A stretch of 64,000 nucleotides of DNA from Pseudomonas morbosilactucae (lineage in GTDB: Bacteria > Pseudomonadota > Gammaproteobacteria > Pseudomonadales > Pseudomonadaceae): positions 1 through 64,000 of the forward strand of contig NZ_JALQCW010000059.1 in assembly GCF_023241715.1 (NCBI RefSeq), given 5' to 3'. Within the stretch, counting starts at the first letter, position 1. Every line of letters begins with the position of its first letter. Below the pieces are notes generated by a model. It saw only the letters and a list, made by a program, of their open reading frames with translations, did no database searches and had not been told where the DNA came from. The translations under genes and the position numbers were made by a program. This document shows, piece by piece, positions 35,382-44,865 of this stretch.

Positions 35382-35574
35382 CGGTTCACTCTCCTGTTGG
35401 GCTGATTGCGAAGTTTAGGTCGTGATCCGTGGCCCGGGTTCCGTAAAGCGTGTTTTGCTTCCTTTGGTCGAGCAAAACCAGGCGGCATCAGGCCTGGGGT
35501 TGAGCCCCGGAGTTTATTAGGCGCAGAATGGTCGCCCTTGGGGTTTTACCTCGCCTGCTAGAAAAGGAAACTCG

Positions 35575-36090
35575 ATGACCCGTCTTCGTGCCATCTGTAC
35601 CGCGGTTGTTCTGGTATGCGCCAGCGGCCAGGTTCTTGCCGATACCGCCAGCCACAACGCCAGTGCCGAAGCCTTCCTGACCCTGGCCCACGCCGACAAG
35701 CTGGGTACCCCGGTGTACATGCAAGTGCAGCAAATGTTTGCCCAGCGTTTTGAGCAAACCAAAGCCCCCGAGTCGAAACGCGCCCTGCTGGAAACCTACC
35801 AGGCCAAGGCCAACGCCGCCCTGGACCAAGCCATTGGCTGGAACAAGCTGAAGCCGGACATGGTCAAGCTCTACACCACCAACTTCAGCGAATCCGAGCT
35901 CAAGGACCTGGTGGCGTTCTACCAGTCGCCACTGGGCAAGAAAGTCCTGGAAAAAATGCCCCAGCTGACTCAGCAATCGGCGCAAATGACCCAGGCCAAG
36001 CTGGAAAGCGCCGTGCCCGTGGTCAACAAGCTGCTGGCGGACATGACCACCGAACTCGAGCCTAAGGCTGCACCGGCCAAGAAGAAGTAA
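35575..36090 (+). CDS. DUF2059-family secreted protein
   Basis: The 171-residue protein has a signal peptide (about 1-22, MTRLRAICTAVVLVCASGQV, ending LA-DT), so it is periplasmic. The DUF2059 core is VKLYTTNFSESELKDLVAFY with QSPLGKKVLEKMP. This family is helical and widespread, but its role is unknown. The C-terminus is Lys/Ala-rich (KAAPAKKK). The BolA gene begins 12 nt downstream, so the two probably share a transcript. Confidence 0.85.
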   Translation: MTRLRAICTAVVLVCASGQVLADTASHNASAEAFLTLAHADKLGTPVYMQVQQMFAQRFEQTKAPESKRALLETYQAKANAALDQAIGWNKLKPDMVKLYTTNFSESELKDLVAFYQSPLGKKVLEKMPQLTQQSAQMTQAKLESAVPVVNKLLADMTTELEPKAAPAKKK

Positions 36091-36102
36091 GCGGAGCCAG
36101 GA

Positions 36103-36405
36103 ATGACCATGCAACAACGTATTGAATCGGCCCTTGGGGCCTTGCAGCCCGAGCATCTGCAAGTGCTGGACGAAAGTCATATGCACAGCCGCGGCCTGCA
36201 GACCCACTTCAAGGCGGTGCTGGTGAGCGAGCAGTTTGCCGGGCTCAACAGCGTCAAGCGCCATCAGAAGGTCTACGCCACCCTGGGCGATCTGATGAGT
36301 GAGTTTCATGCGTTGGCGCTGCACACCTATACGCCGGAAGAATGGCTCAAAATCGGCGCGGCTCCAGCTTCGCCGACGTGTGCGGGGGGTAGCGGCAAGC
36401 GATAA
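36103..36405 (+). CDS. BolA-family protein
   Basis: The 100-residue protein has the BolA fold: LDESHMHSRG, then THFKAVLVSEQFAGLNSVKRH (variant helix with the conserved RH) and the tail HTYTPEEW. BolA-like proteins bind glutaredoxins and iron-sulfur cluster partners, or act as DNA-binding regulators. A glutaredoxin gene lies at the left end of this window, but no link is shown by the sequence. The final 15 residues (PASPTCAGGSGKR) are a flexible tail. Confidence 0.85.
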   Translation: MTMQQRIESALGALQPEHLQVLDESHMHSRGLQTHFKAVLVSEQFAGLNSVKRHQKVYATLGDLMSEFHALALHTYTPEEWLKIGAAPASPTCAGGSGKR

Positions 36406-36450
36406 GCCGCAGCGGCAAGCTTGAGGCTTTGAGCTTGTCGCTTGGAGCTC
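36392..36450. repeat. AGCGGCAAGC / AAGCTTGAGG-type short repeat block
   Basis: The stretch repeats AGCGGCAAGC twice (36391 and 36410 region) and continues with CTTGAGGCTTTGAGCTTGTCGCTTGGAGCTC. It resembles the dispersed AGCTTGCAGCTTG-like repeats of fluorescent pseudomonads. It follows directly on the BolA gene and may overlap its last codons. Confidence 0.4.
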
Positions 36451-36477
36451 AGCACCGCCTTCCTGCTACAATCCGCA

Positions 36478-36508
36478 ACGCGCCGCTCAAGTCGGCGCGT
36501 TTTTTTTT
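36478..36508 (+). terminator. Rho-independent terminator after BolA
   Basis: ACGCGCCG and CGGCGCGT form an 8-bp stem with a 7-base loop, followed by eight Ts. Confidence 0.9.
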
Positions 36509-36593
36509 GCCTCTATTTGCAGCGTGCAGCGAAAAGCTCGCATCTGCCGTATCCGGTTCACCCTTTACGAGGGTAGCCACCTGGAGATTACCC

Positions 36594-37535
36594 ATGACAC
36601 AACCCATTGTCGTGGCGGCACTGTACAAGTTCGTCACTCTCGAAGATTACGTCGCCCTGCGTGAGCCCCTGCTGCAGGCGATGCTCGACAACGGCATCAA
36701 AGGCACCTTGCTGATCGCCGAAGAAGGCATCAACGGCACGGTTTCCGGCAGCCGCGAAGGCATTGACGGGCTGATGGCCTGGCTCAAGAACGATCCGCGC
36801 ATGGACGACATCGACCACAAAGAGTCGTATTGCGACGAGCAGCCGTTCTACCGCACCAAGGTCAAACTGAAGAAAGAAATCGTCACCCTGGGGGTGCCGG
36901 GCGTCGACCCCAACAAACAGGTGGGGACCTATGTCGATCCACAGGACTGGAATGCGTTGATCAGCGATCCGCAAGTGCTGTTGATCGATACCCGCAATGA
37001 TTACGAAGTGTCGATCGGTACCTTTGAGGGCGCCATCGATCCGAAGACCACCAGTTTTCGCGAATTCCCCGACTACATCAAAGCCCACTTCGACCCGAGC
37101 AAGCACAAGAAAGTCGCCATGTTCTGTACCGGCGGCATTCGTTGCGAAAAAGCCTCCAGCTTCATGCTCAGTGAAGGCTTCGATGAGGTATTCCACCTTA
37201 AGGGTGGGATTCTCAAGTACCTCGAAGAGGTGCCGCAGGAAGAGAGTAAATGGCAGGGCGACTGCTTCGTCTTCGATAACCGGGTCACTGTGCGTCACGA
37301 CTTGAGTGAAGGCGACTACGATCAATGTCATGCCTGCCGCACGCCGGTGAGTGTCGAGGATCGTGCGTCCGAGCACTATGTGCCCGGAATCAGTTGCCCC
37401 CATTGTTGGGACAAGCTGAGCGAAAAGACTCGCCGCAGTGCCATCGACCGGCAGAAGCAGATCGAGTTGGCCAAGGCGCGTAACCAGCCGCACCCGATCG
37501 GTTTCAACTACAAGCAATCACCCTCCGAGGCCTGA
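36594..37535 (+). CDS. trhO: tRNA uridine(34) hydroxylase (rhodanese family)
   Basis: TrhO forms 5-hydroxyuridine at position 34 of certain tRNAs using oxygen. The 313-residue protein (ATG 36594, GGAG site) has an N-terminal acylphosphatase-like part (about 1-95, with GTLLIAEEGINGTVSG) and a rhodanese domain with the catalytic Cys in AMFCTGGIRCEKASSF. After that come four Cys in CHACRTP and SCPHCWD, a possible metal site. The downstream DsbA-like gene begins 3 nt after its stop, suggesting one operon. Confidence 0.92.
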   Translation: MTQPIVVAALYKFVTLEDYVALREPLLQAMLDNGIKGTLLIAEEGINGTVSGSREGIDGLMAWLKNDPRMDDIDHKESYCDEQPFYRTKVKLKKEIVTLGVPGVDPNKQVGTYVDPQDWNALISDPQVLLIDTRNDYEVSIGTFEGAIDPKTTSFREFPDYIKAHFDPSKHKKVAMFCTGGIRCEKASSFMLSEGFDEVFHLKGGILKYLEEVPQEESKWQGDCFVFDNRVTVRHDLSEGDYDQCHACRTPVSVEDRASEHYVPGISCPHCWDKLSEKTRRSAIDRQKQIELAKARNQPHPIGFNYKQSPSEA

Positions 37536-37538
37536 GCC

Positions 37539-38174
37539 ATGTCTGCCCGCCTGCTCTACGTAATGGATCCGATGTGTTCCTGGTGCTGGGGCTTTGCACC
37601 AGTGGCGCAGGCGCTGGTCGAGCAGGCCCAGGCTGCCGGTGTGGAAGTGCACCTGGTGGTGGGCGGCTTGCGCACGGGCAGCGGTTCGGCCCTCGAACCC
37701 ACGACCCGGCGCTACATTCTTGAACACTGGCAGGCGGTCAACGAGACCACCGGTCAGCCGTTCAGCTTCGAGGGCGCCTTGCCCGAAGGCTTTGTCTACG
37801 ACACCGAACCGGCCTGCCGGGCAATCGTCACGGCCCGCAGCCTGGCGGCCGATTGCGCCTGGAACCTGTTGAAGCTGATCCAGCAGGCGTTCTATGTAGA
37901 GGGGCGCGATGTCACCCACGCCAGCGTACTGGTGGAGTTGGCAGAGCAGGCGGGCGTGCCGCGTATCGAGTTCGCCGAAGCCTTTGACCGTGCCGAGCAG
38001 CACGCCGCCACCGCAGCAGACTTCACCTGGGTCCAGGACCTGGGGATTGCCGGGTTCCCCACCTTGCTCGCCGAGCGCAACGGCCAGTTGGCGCTGTTGA
38101 CCAACGGCTACCAGCCACTTGATGTGCTGTCCCCGTTGCTCGGCCGTTGGCTGGAGCGGGCTGCCTGTGTATGA
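37539..38174 (+). CDS. DsbA-family (FrnE-like) thiol oxidoreductase
   Basis: The 211-residue protein has a thioredoxin-fold active site CSWC at residues 12-15 in PMCSWCWGF, and the cis-Pro loop GIAGFPTLL near the C-terminus. There is no signal peptide, so unlike classic DsbA it is cytoplasmic and FrnE-like. The CSWC motif would permit dithiol-disulfide exchange. It lies 3 nt after trhO, and its last codons overlap the start of the ABC exporter gene. Confidence 0.88.
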   Translation: MSARLLYVMDPMCSWCWGFAPVAQALVEQAQAAGVEVHLVVGGLRTGSGSALEPTTRRYILEHWQAVNETTGQPFSFEGALPEGFVYDTEPACRAIVTARSLAADCAWNLLKLIQQAFYVEGRDVTHASVLVELAEQAGVPRIEFAEAFDRAEQHAATAADFTWVQDLGIAGFPTLLAERNGQLALLTNGYQPLDVLSPLLGRWLERAACV

Positions 38175-39993
38175 CCCGACCGAGACGTCCGCGCCTGCCA
38201 AGCCTGTCGATCGCCTGACCTGGGCGGAAATTCGCCGGCTGGCGTTGCACCATCGCAAAGGTTTGTGGGTGGCCAACGCCGTGGCGGTCCTGGCTACTCT
38301 GTGCAGTGTGCCGATCCCTTTGCTGTTGCCCTTGCTGGTAGATGAAGTCCTGTTGGGCCACGGTGACGCCGCGCTGCAGGTGATGAACCGGGCGCTGCCG
38401 CTCGCGTGGCAGAGCGCCCCGGGTTACATCGGCCTGATGCTGCTGGCGACCCTGGGCCTGCGCTGCTGTGCCTTGGTGTTCAACGTGGTGCAGGCCCGAT
38501 TGTTTGCCGGCCTGGCCAAGGACATCGTCTATCGGATCCGCACCCGGCTGATCGAGCGCCTCAAGCGTATTTCCCTGGGGGAATACGAAAGCCTCGGAAG
38601 TGGCACCGTGACCACCCACTTGGTCACCGACCTGGACACGGTGGACAAGTTTGTCGGTGAAACCCTCAGTCGCTTCCTGGTGGCCATGCTGACCCTGGTG
38701 GGCACTGCGGGGATTTTGCTGTGGATGCACTGGCAACTGGCGCTGTTGATTCTGCTGTTCAACCCGTTGGTGATCTACGCCACCGTGCAGTTGGGCAAGC
38801 GGGTCAAGCACCTGAAGAAGCTGGAAAACGACAGCACCTCGCGTTTCACCCAGGCCCTGACTGAAACCCTGGATGCGATCCAGGAAGTGCGTGCCGGCAA
38901 TCGCCAGGGCTACTTCCTTGGGCGATTGGGGCAGCGGGCCCGGGAAGTGCGTGATTATGCGGTGGCCTCGCAGTGGAAAAGCGACGCCTCGAGCCGCGCC
39001 ACGGGGCTGTTGTTTCAGTTCGGTATCGATATCTTTCGCGCCGCGGCGATGCTTACGGTGTTGTTCTCGGACTTGTCCATCGGGCAGATGCTGGCCGTGT
39101 TCAGCTACCTGTGGTTCATGATCGGCCCGGTGGAGCAGTTGCTGAACCTGCAATACGCCTTTTACGCGGCGGGTGGCGCTCTGACACGGATCAACGAATT
39201 GCTGGCCCGCGCCGACGAGCCGCAATACGCCGGTGGCAGCAACCCGTTTCAGGGCCGGGAAACCGTCGGCATCGACGTGCGCGGCCTGAGCTTCGGTTAT
39301 GGCGATGAACTGGTGCTCAACCACCTGGACATGTCCATCGCGCCGGGTGAAAAGGTCGCCATCGTGGGCGCCAGCGGCGGTGGCAAAAGTACCCTGGTGC
39401 AACTGCTGCTGGGGCTCTATACCCCGCGCGCCGGGGTGATCCGCTTTGGCGGTGCGAGCCAGCAGGACATTGGCCTGGAAACCGTTCGGGAAAACGTCGC
39501 CGTGGTCCTGCAGCATCCGGCCCTGTTCAACGACAGCATCCGCGCCAACCTGACCATGGGCCGGGAGCGGACCGACGCCGCCTGTTGGCTGGCGCTGGAA
39601 ATTGCCCAGTTGGATGCCACGGTCCGGGCCCTGCCCCAGGGCCTGGACAGCGTTGTCGGGCGTTCTGGTGTGCGACTTTCCGGAGGCCAGCGCCAGCGCC
39701 TGGCCATTGCGCGCATGGTCCTGGCCGAGCCCAAAGTGGTGATTCTCGACGAGGCCACGTCGGCCCTGGACGCTGCCACCGAGTACAACTTGCACCAGGC
39801 CCTGACGCGCTTTTTGCGAGGGCGGACTACCCTGATCATTGCCCACCGCTTGTCTGCGGTAAAACAGGCTGATCGGGTGTTGGTGTTCGATGGCGGGCAG
39901 ATTGCCGAAGATGGCGATCACCAACAGTTGATTGCCGATGGTGGCCTCTACGCCAAGCTTTACGGGCATTTGCAGCAAGTACAGCAACCCTGA
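38167..39993 (+). CDS. ABC exporter, fused membrane and ATPase domains
   Basis: The GTG at 38167 overlaps the previous stop by 8 nt and has a GGAGCGG site. The 608-residue protein has six transmembrane helices (about 35-320) and one nucleotide-binding domain: Walker A GASGGGKSTL, Q-loop VVLQHPALFND, signature LSGGQRQRLA, Walker B VVILDEATSALD and the His switch IAHRL. This is a homodimeric half-transporter of the MsbA/multidrug type. The substrate is unknown. It is the third gene of the trhO-dsbA-like unit, and translation is coupled by the overlap. Confidence 0.92.
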   Translation: MYDPTETSAPAKPVDRLTWAEIRRLALHHRKGLWVANAVAVLATLCSVPIPLLLPLLVDEVLLGHGDAALQVMNRALPLAWQSAPGYIGLMLLATLGLRCCALVFNVVQARLFAGLAKDIVYRIRTRLIERLKRISLGEYESLGSGTVTTHLVTDLDTVDKFVGETLSRFLVAMLTLVGTAGILLWMHWQLALLILLFNPLVIYATVQLGKRVKHLKKLENDSTSRFTQALTETLDAIQEVRAGNRQGYFLGRLGQRAREVRDYAVASQWKSDASSRATGLLFQFGIDIFRAAAMLTVLFSDLSIGQMLAVFSYLWFMIGPVEQLLNLQYAFYAAGGALTRINELLARADEPQYAGGSNPFQGRETVGIDVRGLSFGYGDELVLNHLDMSIAPGEKVAIVGASGGGKSTLVQLLLGLYTPRAGVIRFGGASQQDIGLETVRENVAVVLQHPALFNDSIRANLTMGRERTDAACWLALEIAQLDATVRALPQGLDSVVGRSGVRLSGGQRQRLAIARMVLAEPKVVILDEATSALDAATEYNLHQALTRFLRGRTTLIIAHRLSAVKQADRVLVFDGGQIAEDGDHQQLIADGGLYAKLYGHLQQVQQP

Positions 39994-40193
39994 ATACTGC
40001 CGTTTTCATCGGCTTGATGATGAAGTCTCCTCTGGGGACGACCACTCAATTCGGCACTGTCGCAGTTTCCCCCGTCGACAACCTATAGCGCTTTACAGGC
40101 TGGCCTTCTGCTAGATGCAAAGTAGCCTAATCTGTTGGTTCAGGAGTGGGATCACTCGGGTGTTCATCTGGCAGTGCTTATGCAAGGGGCCTC

Positions 40194-42653
40194 ATGAAGC
40201 AAAAGCGAACTCTCGGAACCCCACGGTTATTGGGCATCGTTTGGCCTTTTATCGCCGTGGTGGTGTTTCAAGCGTTGTTGGGTGGTCTCAGTCTCTATGT
40301 GCTATCGGCTGTGCGCGGCTATGTGGCCGGCGAAAGCCTGTGGTCCAAGGGGCAGAAAGATGCCATCTACTACCTCAACCTTTACGCCGACGGTCGTGAC
40401 GAGTCGACGTTCCTCAAATACCAGAACGCGATCGCCGTGCCCCAGGGTGGGCACGAGTTGCGCCTGGCGCTGGACCGTCACCCGCCGGACCTTGAAGCCG
40501 CGCGCCTGGGCATTCTCAAGGGCGGCAACCACCCGGATGACGTTTCCAGCCTGATCTGGCTGTACCTCAACTTTCGCCACTTCAGTTACCTGGAGAAGGC
40601 CATCGACCTATGGACCGTAGGTGACAGCTACCTGGTGCAGCTGGATGACGTGGCGCAGGAGATGCACCGGAGTATTACCAGCGGTCGTGCCGACCCTGCC
40701 GATATCAATCGCTGGAAGAGCCAGATACTGGCCATCAACGACGGCGTGACCCCGGCGGCCAAGGCCTTCAGTGACGCCCTGGGCGAGGGGTCGCGGGTGA
40801 TCCTGCGTCTTCTGCTGGTCACCAACCTGGCCACGGCGCTGATTCTGATCGCCCTGGCGTTGCTGCGTACCCACAAATTGTTGGCCCAGCGCCATGCCTT
40901 TGCCGATGCGCTGCAACTGGAAAAAGAGCGCGCGCAAATCACCCTGCAGTCCATTGGCGATGCGGTGATTACCACCGATGTCGAAGGTGCTATCGCCTAT
41001 ATGAACCCGGCGGCCGAGGCGCTGACCCACTGGAAAGCCGAGCAGGCCACGGGGTTGCCGCTGGCCTCGTTGTTCAACCTGTTGGATGAAAACGCCCAGA
41101 CCGACGGGTTCACCCTGATCGAGCACATCCTCAGCGGCCAGCTCAGTGGCGGCAGCGAGCATTCCAAGCTGATCCAGCGGCTTGATGGCAGCACGGTGTC
41201 TGTGACCCTGGTCGGTGCGCCGATCCAGAATGCCGGCAAGGTCAGCGGCACTGTGCTGGTATTGCATGACATGACCCAGGAGCGGCAGTACATCGCCAAC
41301 CTGTCCTGGCAAGCGACCCATGATGCTTTGACCGGGCTGGCCAACCGGCGCGAGTTCGAGTTCCGCCTCGAACAGGCCCTGCAGAACCTGGTGCGCCAGC
41401 CGGGCAGGCATTCGCTGATGTTCCTGGACCTGGATCAGTTCAAGCTGGTCAACGATACCTGCGGCCATGCGGCGGGTGACGAACTGCTGCGGCATATCTG
41501 CGCACTGCTGCAATCCGGCCTGCGTGAGGGCGACACCCTGGCGCGCCTCGGTGGCGATGAGTTCGGCATCCTTCTGGAGAACTGCCCGCCGGATGCGGCG
41601 GAAAAGATTGCCGAGGCCCTGCGCCAGACTGTGCAGAACCTGCATTTTGTCTGGAAGGGCAGGCCGTTCGTGACCACCGTGAGTATCGGCCTGGTGCACG
41701 TGGCCCAGACGCCTACGACGCTGGAAGCCTCGCTGCGGGCCGCCGACATGGCCTGCTACATGGCTAAGGAAAAAGGCCGCAACCGGGTGCAGGTCTACCA
41801 TGCCGACGATTCGGAGTTGTCCCTGCGCTTTGGTGAAATGGCCTGGGTCCAACGGTTGCATATGGCCCTGGAAGAGAACCGTTTCTGTCTCTATGCCCAG
41901 GAGATTTTTGCCCTTGGCCACACCGAGAGCGGCGGCGGGCACATCGAGATTCTGCTGCGCCTGCATGACGAGGCCGGTCGGATGATCCTGCCGGACAGCT
42001 TCATCCCGGCGGCGGAGCGTTACGGCCTGATGACCTCGCTGGACCGTTGGGTGGTAGAGAACGTGTTCAAGATCATTGCCCAGTGCATGGCCGAGGGGCG
42101 TAAAGGGCCGACGGCCATGTGCGCCATCAATCTATCGGGCACGACCATCGGCGATGACGACTTTCTGGGCTTCTTGCGGAGCCAGTTTTCCGCCTATGGC
42201 GTTCCGCCAGAGATGATCTGTTTTGAAATTACTGAAACCAGCGCGATCACTAATTTGGGGAGTGCGATCCGTTTTATTAATGAACTCAAAGGCTTGGGAT
42301 GCCACTTTTCGCTGGATGACTTTTGTGCGGGAATGTCGTCGTTCGCTTATCTCAAACATTTGCCTGTAGACTTCCTAAAGATCGATGGAAGTTTCGTAAA
42401 GGATATGCTGGACGACCCGATTAACCGTGCCATGGTCGAGGTGATCAACCATATTGGCCATGTCATGGGTAAGCGCACGATTGCCGAGTTTGTTGAAACA
42501 CCGCAGATTGAGCAGGCATTGCTGGAGATCGGCGTGGATTACGCTCAAGGGTACGTTATCGAACGCCCGCAATTGTTTACCTGTGACAGCTTGCAATGTC
42601 GACCCGTACGACCACAGCCCCTGTTATTCAAGGCGCCTGGCACGTTCCGTTGA
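40194..42653 (+). CDS. Membrane-bound GGDEF-EAL protein with PAS domain
   Basis: The 819-residue protein starts at 40194. Two transmembrane helices (about 17-40 and 215-235) enclose a periplasmic sensor domain. A PAS domain (about 260-370), a GGDEF domain and an EAL domain follow. GGDEF has ARLGGDEFGI and an inhibitory RxxD site (REGD) five residues before it. The EAL domain keeps CFEITETSAI, DDFCAGMSSF and FLKIDGSFVK, but its EAL signature reads EIL. It may make or break cyclic-di-GMP. The signal and net direction are unknown. Confidence 0.92.
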   Translation: MKQKRTLGTPRLLGIVWPFIAVVVFQALLGGLSLYVLSAVRGYVAGESLWSKGQKDAIYYLNLYADGRDESTFLKYQNAIAVPQGGHELRLALDRHPPDLEAARLGILKGGNHPDDVSSLIWLYLNFRHFSYLEKAIDLWTVGDSYLVQLDDVAQEMHRSITSGRADPADINRWKSQILAINDGVTPAAKAFSDALGEGSRVILRLLLVTNLATALILIALALLRTHKLLAQRHAFADALQLEKERAQITLQSIGDAVITTDVEGAIAYMNPAAEALTHWKAEQATGLPLASLFNLLDENAQTDGFTLIEHILSGQLSGGSEHSKLIQRLDGSTVSVTLVGAPIQNAGKVSGTVLVLHDMTQERQYIANLSWQATHDALTGLANRREFEFRLEQALQNLVRQPGRHSLMFLDLDQFKLVNDTCGHAAGDELLRHICALLQSGLREGDTLARLGGDEFGILLENCPPDAAEKIAEALRQTVQNLHFVWKGRPFVTTVSIGLVHVAQTPTTLEASLRAADMACYMAKEKGRNRVQVYHADDSELSLRFGEMAWVQRLHMALEENRFCLYAQEIFALGHTESGGGHIEILLRLHDEAGRMILPDSFIPAAERYGLMTSLDRWVVENVFKIIAQCMAEGRKGPTAMCAINLSGTTIGDDDFLGFLRSQFSAYGVPPEMICFEITETSAITNLGSAIRFINELKGLGCHFSLDDFCAGMSSFAYLKHLPVDFLKIDGSFVKDMLDDPINRAMVEVINHIGHVMGKRTIAEFVETPQIEQALLEIGVDYAQGYVIERPQLFTCDSLQCRPVRPQPLLFKAPGTFR

Positions 42654-42696
42654 AATCTCTTACTGATCAGCCAATCACATAAAAAGGAGCCCGACA

Positions 42697-43482
42697 GTGA
42701 TCGATACATTCAACCGAACCGGCCCGCTCATGGAAGCCGCAAGTTACCCCGCCTGGGCTCAGCAACTGATCCAGGATTGCAGCGAGAGCAAGCGTCGTGT
42801 GGTGGAACATGAGCTGTATCAGCGCATGCGCGACAACAAACTCAGTGCCAAGACCATGCGCCAGTACCTGATTGGTGGCTGGCCTGTGGTGGAGCAGTTT
42901 GCCTTGTACATGGCCCAGAACCTGACCAAGACCCGTTTTGCCCGGCACCCGGGTGAGGACATGGCGCGACGCTGGTTGATGCGCAACATTCGTGTGGAAC
43001 TCAACCATGCGGACTACTGGGTGAATTGGAGTCGCGCCCACGGCGTGACCCTGGAGGATCTGCAAGCCCAGCACGTGGCGCCGGAGCTGCACGCGCTGAG
43101 TCACTGGTGCTGGCACACCAGCTCATCGGACTCGTTGATTGTGGCGGTCGCGGCCACCAACTACGCCATTGAAGGGGCGACGGGTGAGTGGTCGGCGCTG
43201 GTCTGCTCCAACGGTCTGTATGCAGCGGCTTTCCCGGAAGAGGAACGCAAGCGCGCCATGAAGTGGCTGAAGATGCATGCCCAGTATGACGATGCCCATC
43301 CTTGGGAGGCTCTGGAAATCATCTGCACCCTGGCCGGGATGAACCCGAGCAAGGCGTTGCAGGCCGAGCTGCGCCAAGCGGTGTGCAAGAGCTACGACTA
43401 TATGTACTTGTTCCTTGAGCGCTGCATGCAACAGGAAAAGTCCACTGTGAGCCGTGAGCGACTGGCATTGGCGGAAGGTTGA
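42697..43482 (+). CDS. TenA/PqqC-like (heme-oxygenase-fold) protein
   Basis: The 261-residue protein starts at GTG 42697 with a good AAGGAG. The all-helical fold resembles TenA, PqqC and the heme-oxygenase-like diiron proteins. Candidate metal-binding positions are Glu/His in VELNHADYW and Asp/His in YDDAHPWEALEII. It is often annotated as a TenA-family regulator, but I see no DNA-binding domain. No thiamine gene is nearby. It lies between the GGDEF-EAL gene and the diguanylate cyclase gene, though the function linking them is not evident. Confidence 0.8.
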   Translation: MIDTFNRTGPLMEAASYPAWAQQLIQDCSESKRRVVEHELYQRMRDNKLSAKTMRQYLIGGWPVVEQFALYMAQNLTKTRFARHPGEDMARRWLMRNIRVELNHADYWVNWSRAHGVTLEDLQAQHVAPELHALSHWCWHTSSSDSLIVAVAATNYAIEGATGEWSALVCSNGLYAAAFPEEERKRAMKWLKMHAQYDDAHPWEALEIICTLAGMNPSKALQAELRQAVCKSYDYMYLFLERCMQQEKSTVSRERLALAEG

Positions 43483-43563
43483 TGGCACCGGTGGGCCAGC
43501 CATGGCCTGCCGGGATTCAGGATCGTAACCGAGGGGCTCCGAAGAGGGCCGTTGAAGTCGGAG

Positions 43564-44496
43564 TCAGCCCGCCATGGCCAGTCGATTGCGGCCTTCGCGC
43601 TTGGCCACGTACAGCGCGCTGTCAGCCCGGCGCAATAGACTTTCGGCGGACTCCCCCGGTAACAGTGTTGAGCAACCCAGGCTCACCGTGAGTTCGATCA
43701 GGTTGCCGTCCGCGCTGTAATCCTGAGCCTGTGCCGCATGGCGCAGGCGCTCCCCCACCAGGGCCGCGGCCTCGCGTCCAGTGTTGGAGAGCAGGATCAG
43801 AAACTCTTCCCCGCCAAAGCGAAAGACCATATCCACATTGCGTAGCTGACCTTTGATGGCGGCCGCCACGGCTTTGAGCACATCATCGCCGGCGCTGTGG
43901 CCGTGGCTGTCGTTGATCTTCTTGAAGTGGTCGATGTCCAGCATCAGCAGCGACAACGGCTGCTGGTGGCGTCGGGACATGTCGATTTCCCGTTGCAGGG
44001 TCTGGTCCATGGCCACGCGATTGCCGGTCTCGGTCAGCGGGTCACGCAGGGCGCTGCGGGTCGCGGCGCGATAGAGCAAGGCATTGCGCATGGGGTAGAG
44101 CAGGGCGCACAGCAGAGACTCCAGATAACCCTGTTCGACATCACTGAAGCGTTGGTAGCGCTTGAACACCAGCTCGCCCATGGGCTCGCCTTCATGGCTC
44201 AGGTTGTAACTGATGGAGTGATGGCCGCGTTGACCGAAATCCAGGCGCAAGTCGCTGGGTTTGTACTGGTAGGACAGGGCGTCGAGGGGAACCAGGCGCT
44301 GAACCTCACGGAAAAACTGCCCCAGGATGCGTTGTGGGTCCAGGCTGGCTTGCAATTGCAGGCCCAGTTGCTGGCGCAGTTGAGCTGGAGTGATCGGGCG
44401 CTGCAGCAGTGGCGAGGAAGACTGCTGGCCAAAACCCAGGCGCTGTAACTTGGCGCTATCGAAATCAATGGCGTTGGTCTGGGTGGGTGTTTTCAT
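43564..44496 (-). CDS. GGDEF diguanylate cyclase
   Basis: The 310-residue cytoplasmic protein has an N-terminal regulatory region (about 1-140, GAF-like, with no membrane helix) and a C-terminal GGDEF domain (about 150-308) with FRFGGEEFLILL. RNVD precedes it at the inhibitory-site spacing. The catalytic GGEEF form is active in many cyclases, so it probably makes cyclic-di-GMP. It is convergent with the TenA-like gene. Confidence 0.9.
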   Translation of the reverse strand: MKTPTQTNAIDFDSAKLQRLGFGQQSSSPLLQRPITPAQLRQQLGLQLQASLDPQRILGQFFREVQRLVPLDALSYQYKPSDLRLDFGQRGHHSISYNLSHEGEPMGELVFKRYQRFSDVEQGYLESLLCALLYPMRNALLYRAATRSALRDPLTETGNRVAMDQTLQREIDMSRRHQQPLSLLMLDIDHFKKINDSHGHSAGDDVLKAVAAAIKGQLRNVDMVFRFGGEEFLILLSNTGREAAALVGERLRHAAQAQDYSADGNLIELTVSLGCSTLLPGESAESLLRRADSALYVAKREGRNRLAMAG

Positions 44497-44865
44497 ACCG
44501 CGTGAGCCCCCTGAGCACTGAATGCAGTCTGACTGGCTGGGTGAGAGCGGCTCGGGGCAGCGCGTCGTACTGTTCCATCAGTCCCATAGGACATTTCTGA
44601 ACAGTCTATGCCGCTTTACTGCCTCTTATAAGCCCCGGTTCAGCGGGGATGCCCTCTGCGCCAATCGGCTGCGTGTCTGAGCGAAGCCAGAGCGAAAGTC
44701 GTGCCATTCGTTAGCTTGAAATAGAAATGTCTTTTAATTCAGATGCTTGAATGGCGGTCCAGGCGGGCTTTTACCGTGGACGGTCATTTATTTGGCAGGG
44801 GCTGGGGGCTAAAAGACGGATGGTGGCGCGTCGCGACGGTATTCCGTCGCGACGAACGGAGGGTG
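44497..44865. other. Intergenic region with one strong hairpin
   Basis: About 370 nt lie between the diguanylate cyclase start and the yciK end. The cyclase promoter should be here. CGTCGCGACGG and CCGTCGCGACG (44829-44854) form an 11-bp stem with a TATT loop. It lies just beyond the yciK stop on the minus strand, without a T run. I see no gene. Confidence 0.6.
44829..44854 (-). terminator. Hairpin downstream of yciK
   Basis: An 11-bp perfect stem with a 4-base loop lies 12 nt past the yciK stop. It lacks a T tract, so intrinsic termination is uncertain. Confidence 0.5.

Noticed and set aside
38023..39987. Long minus-strand open frame opposite the ABC exporter gene
   Set aside because: It is rich in Gln, His and Gly, with no motif, a typical shadow of a high-GC gene.
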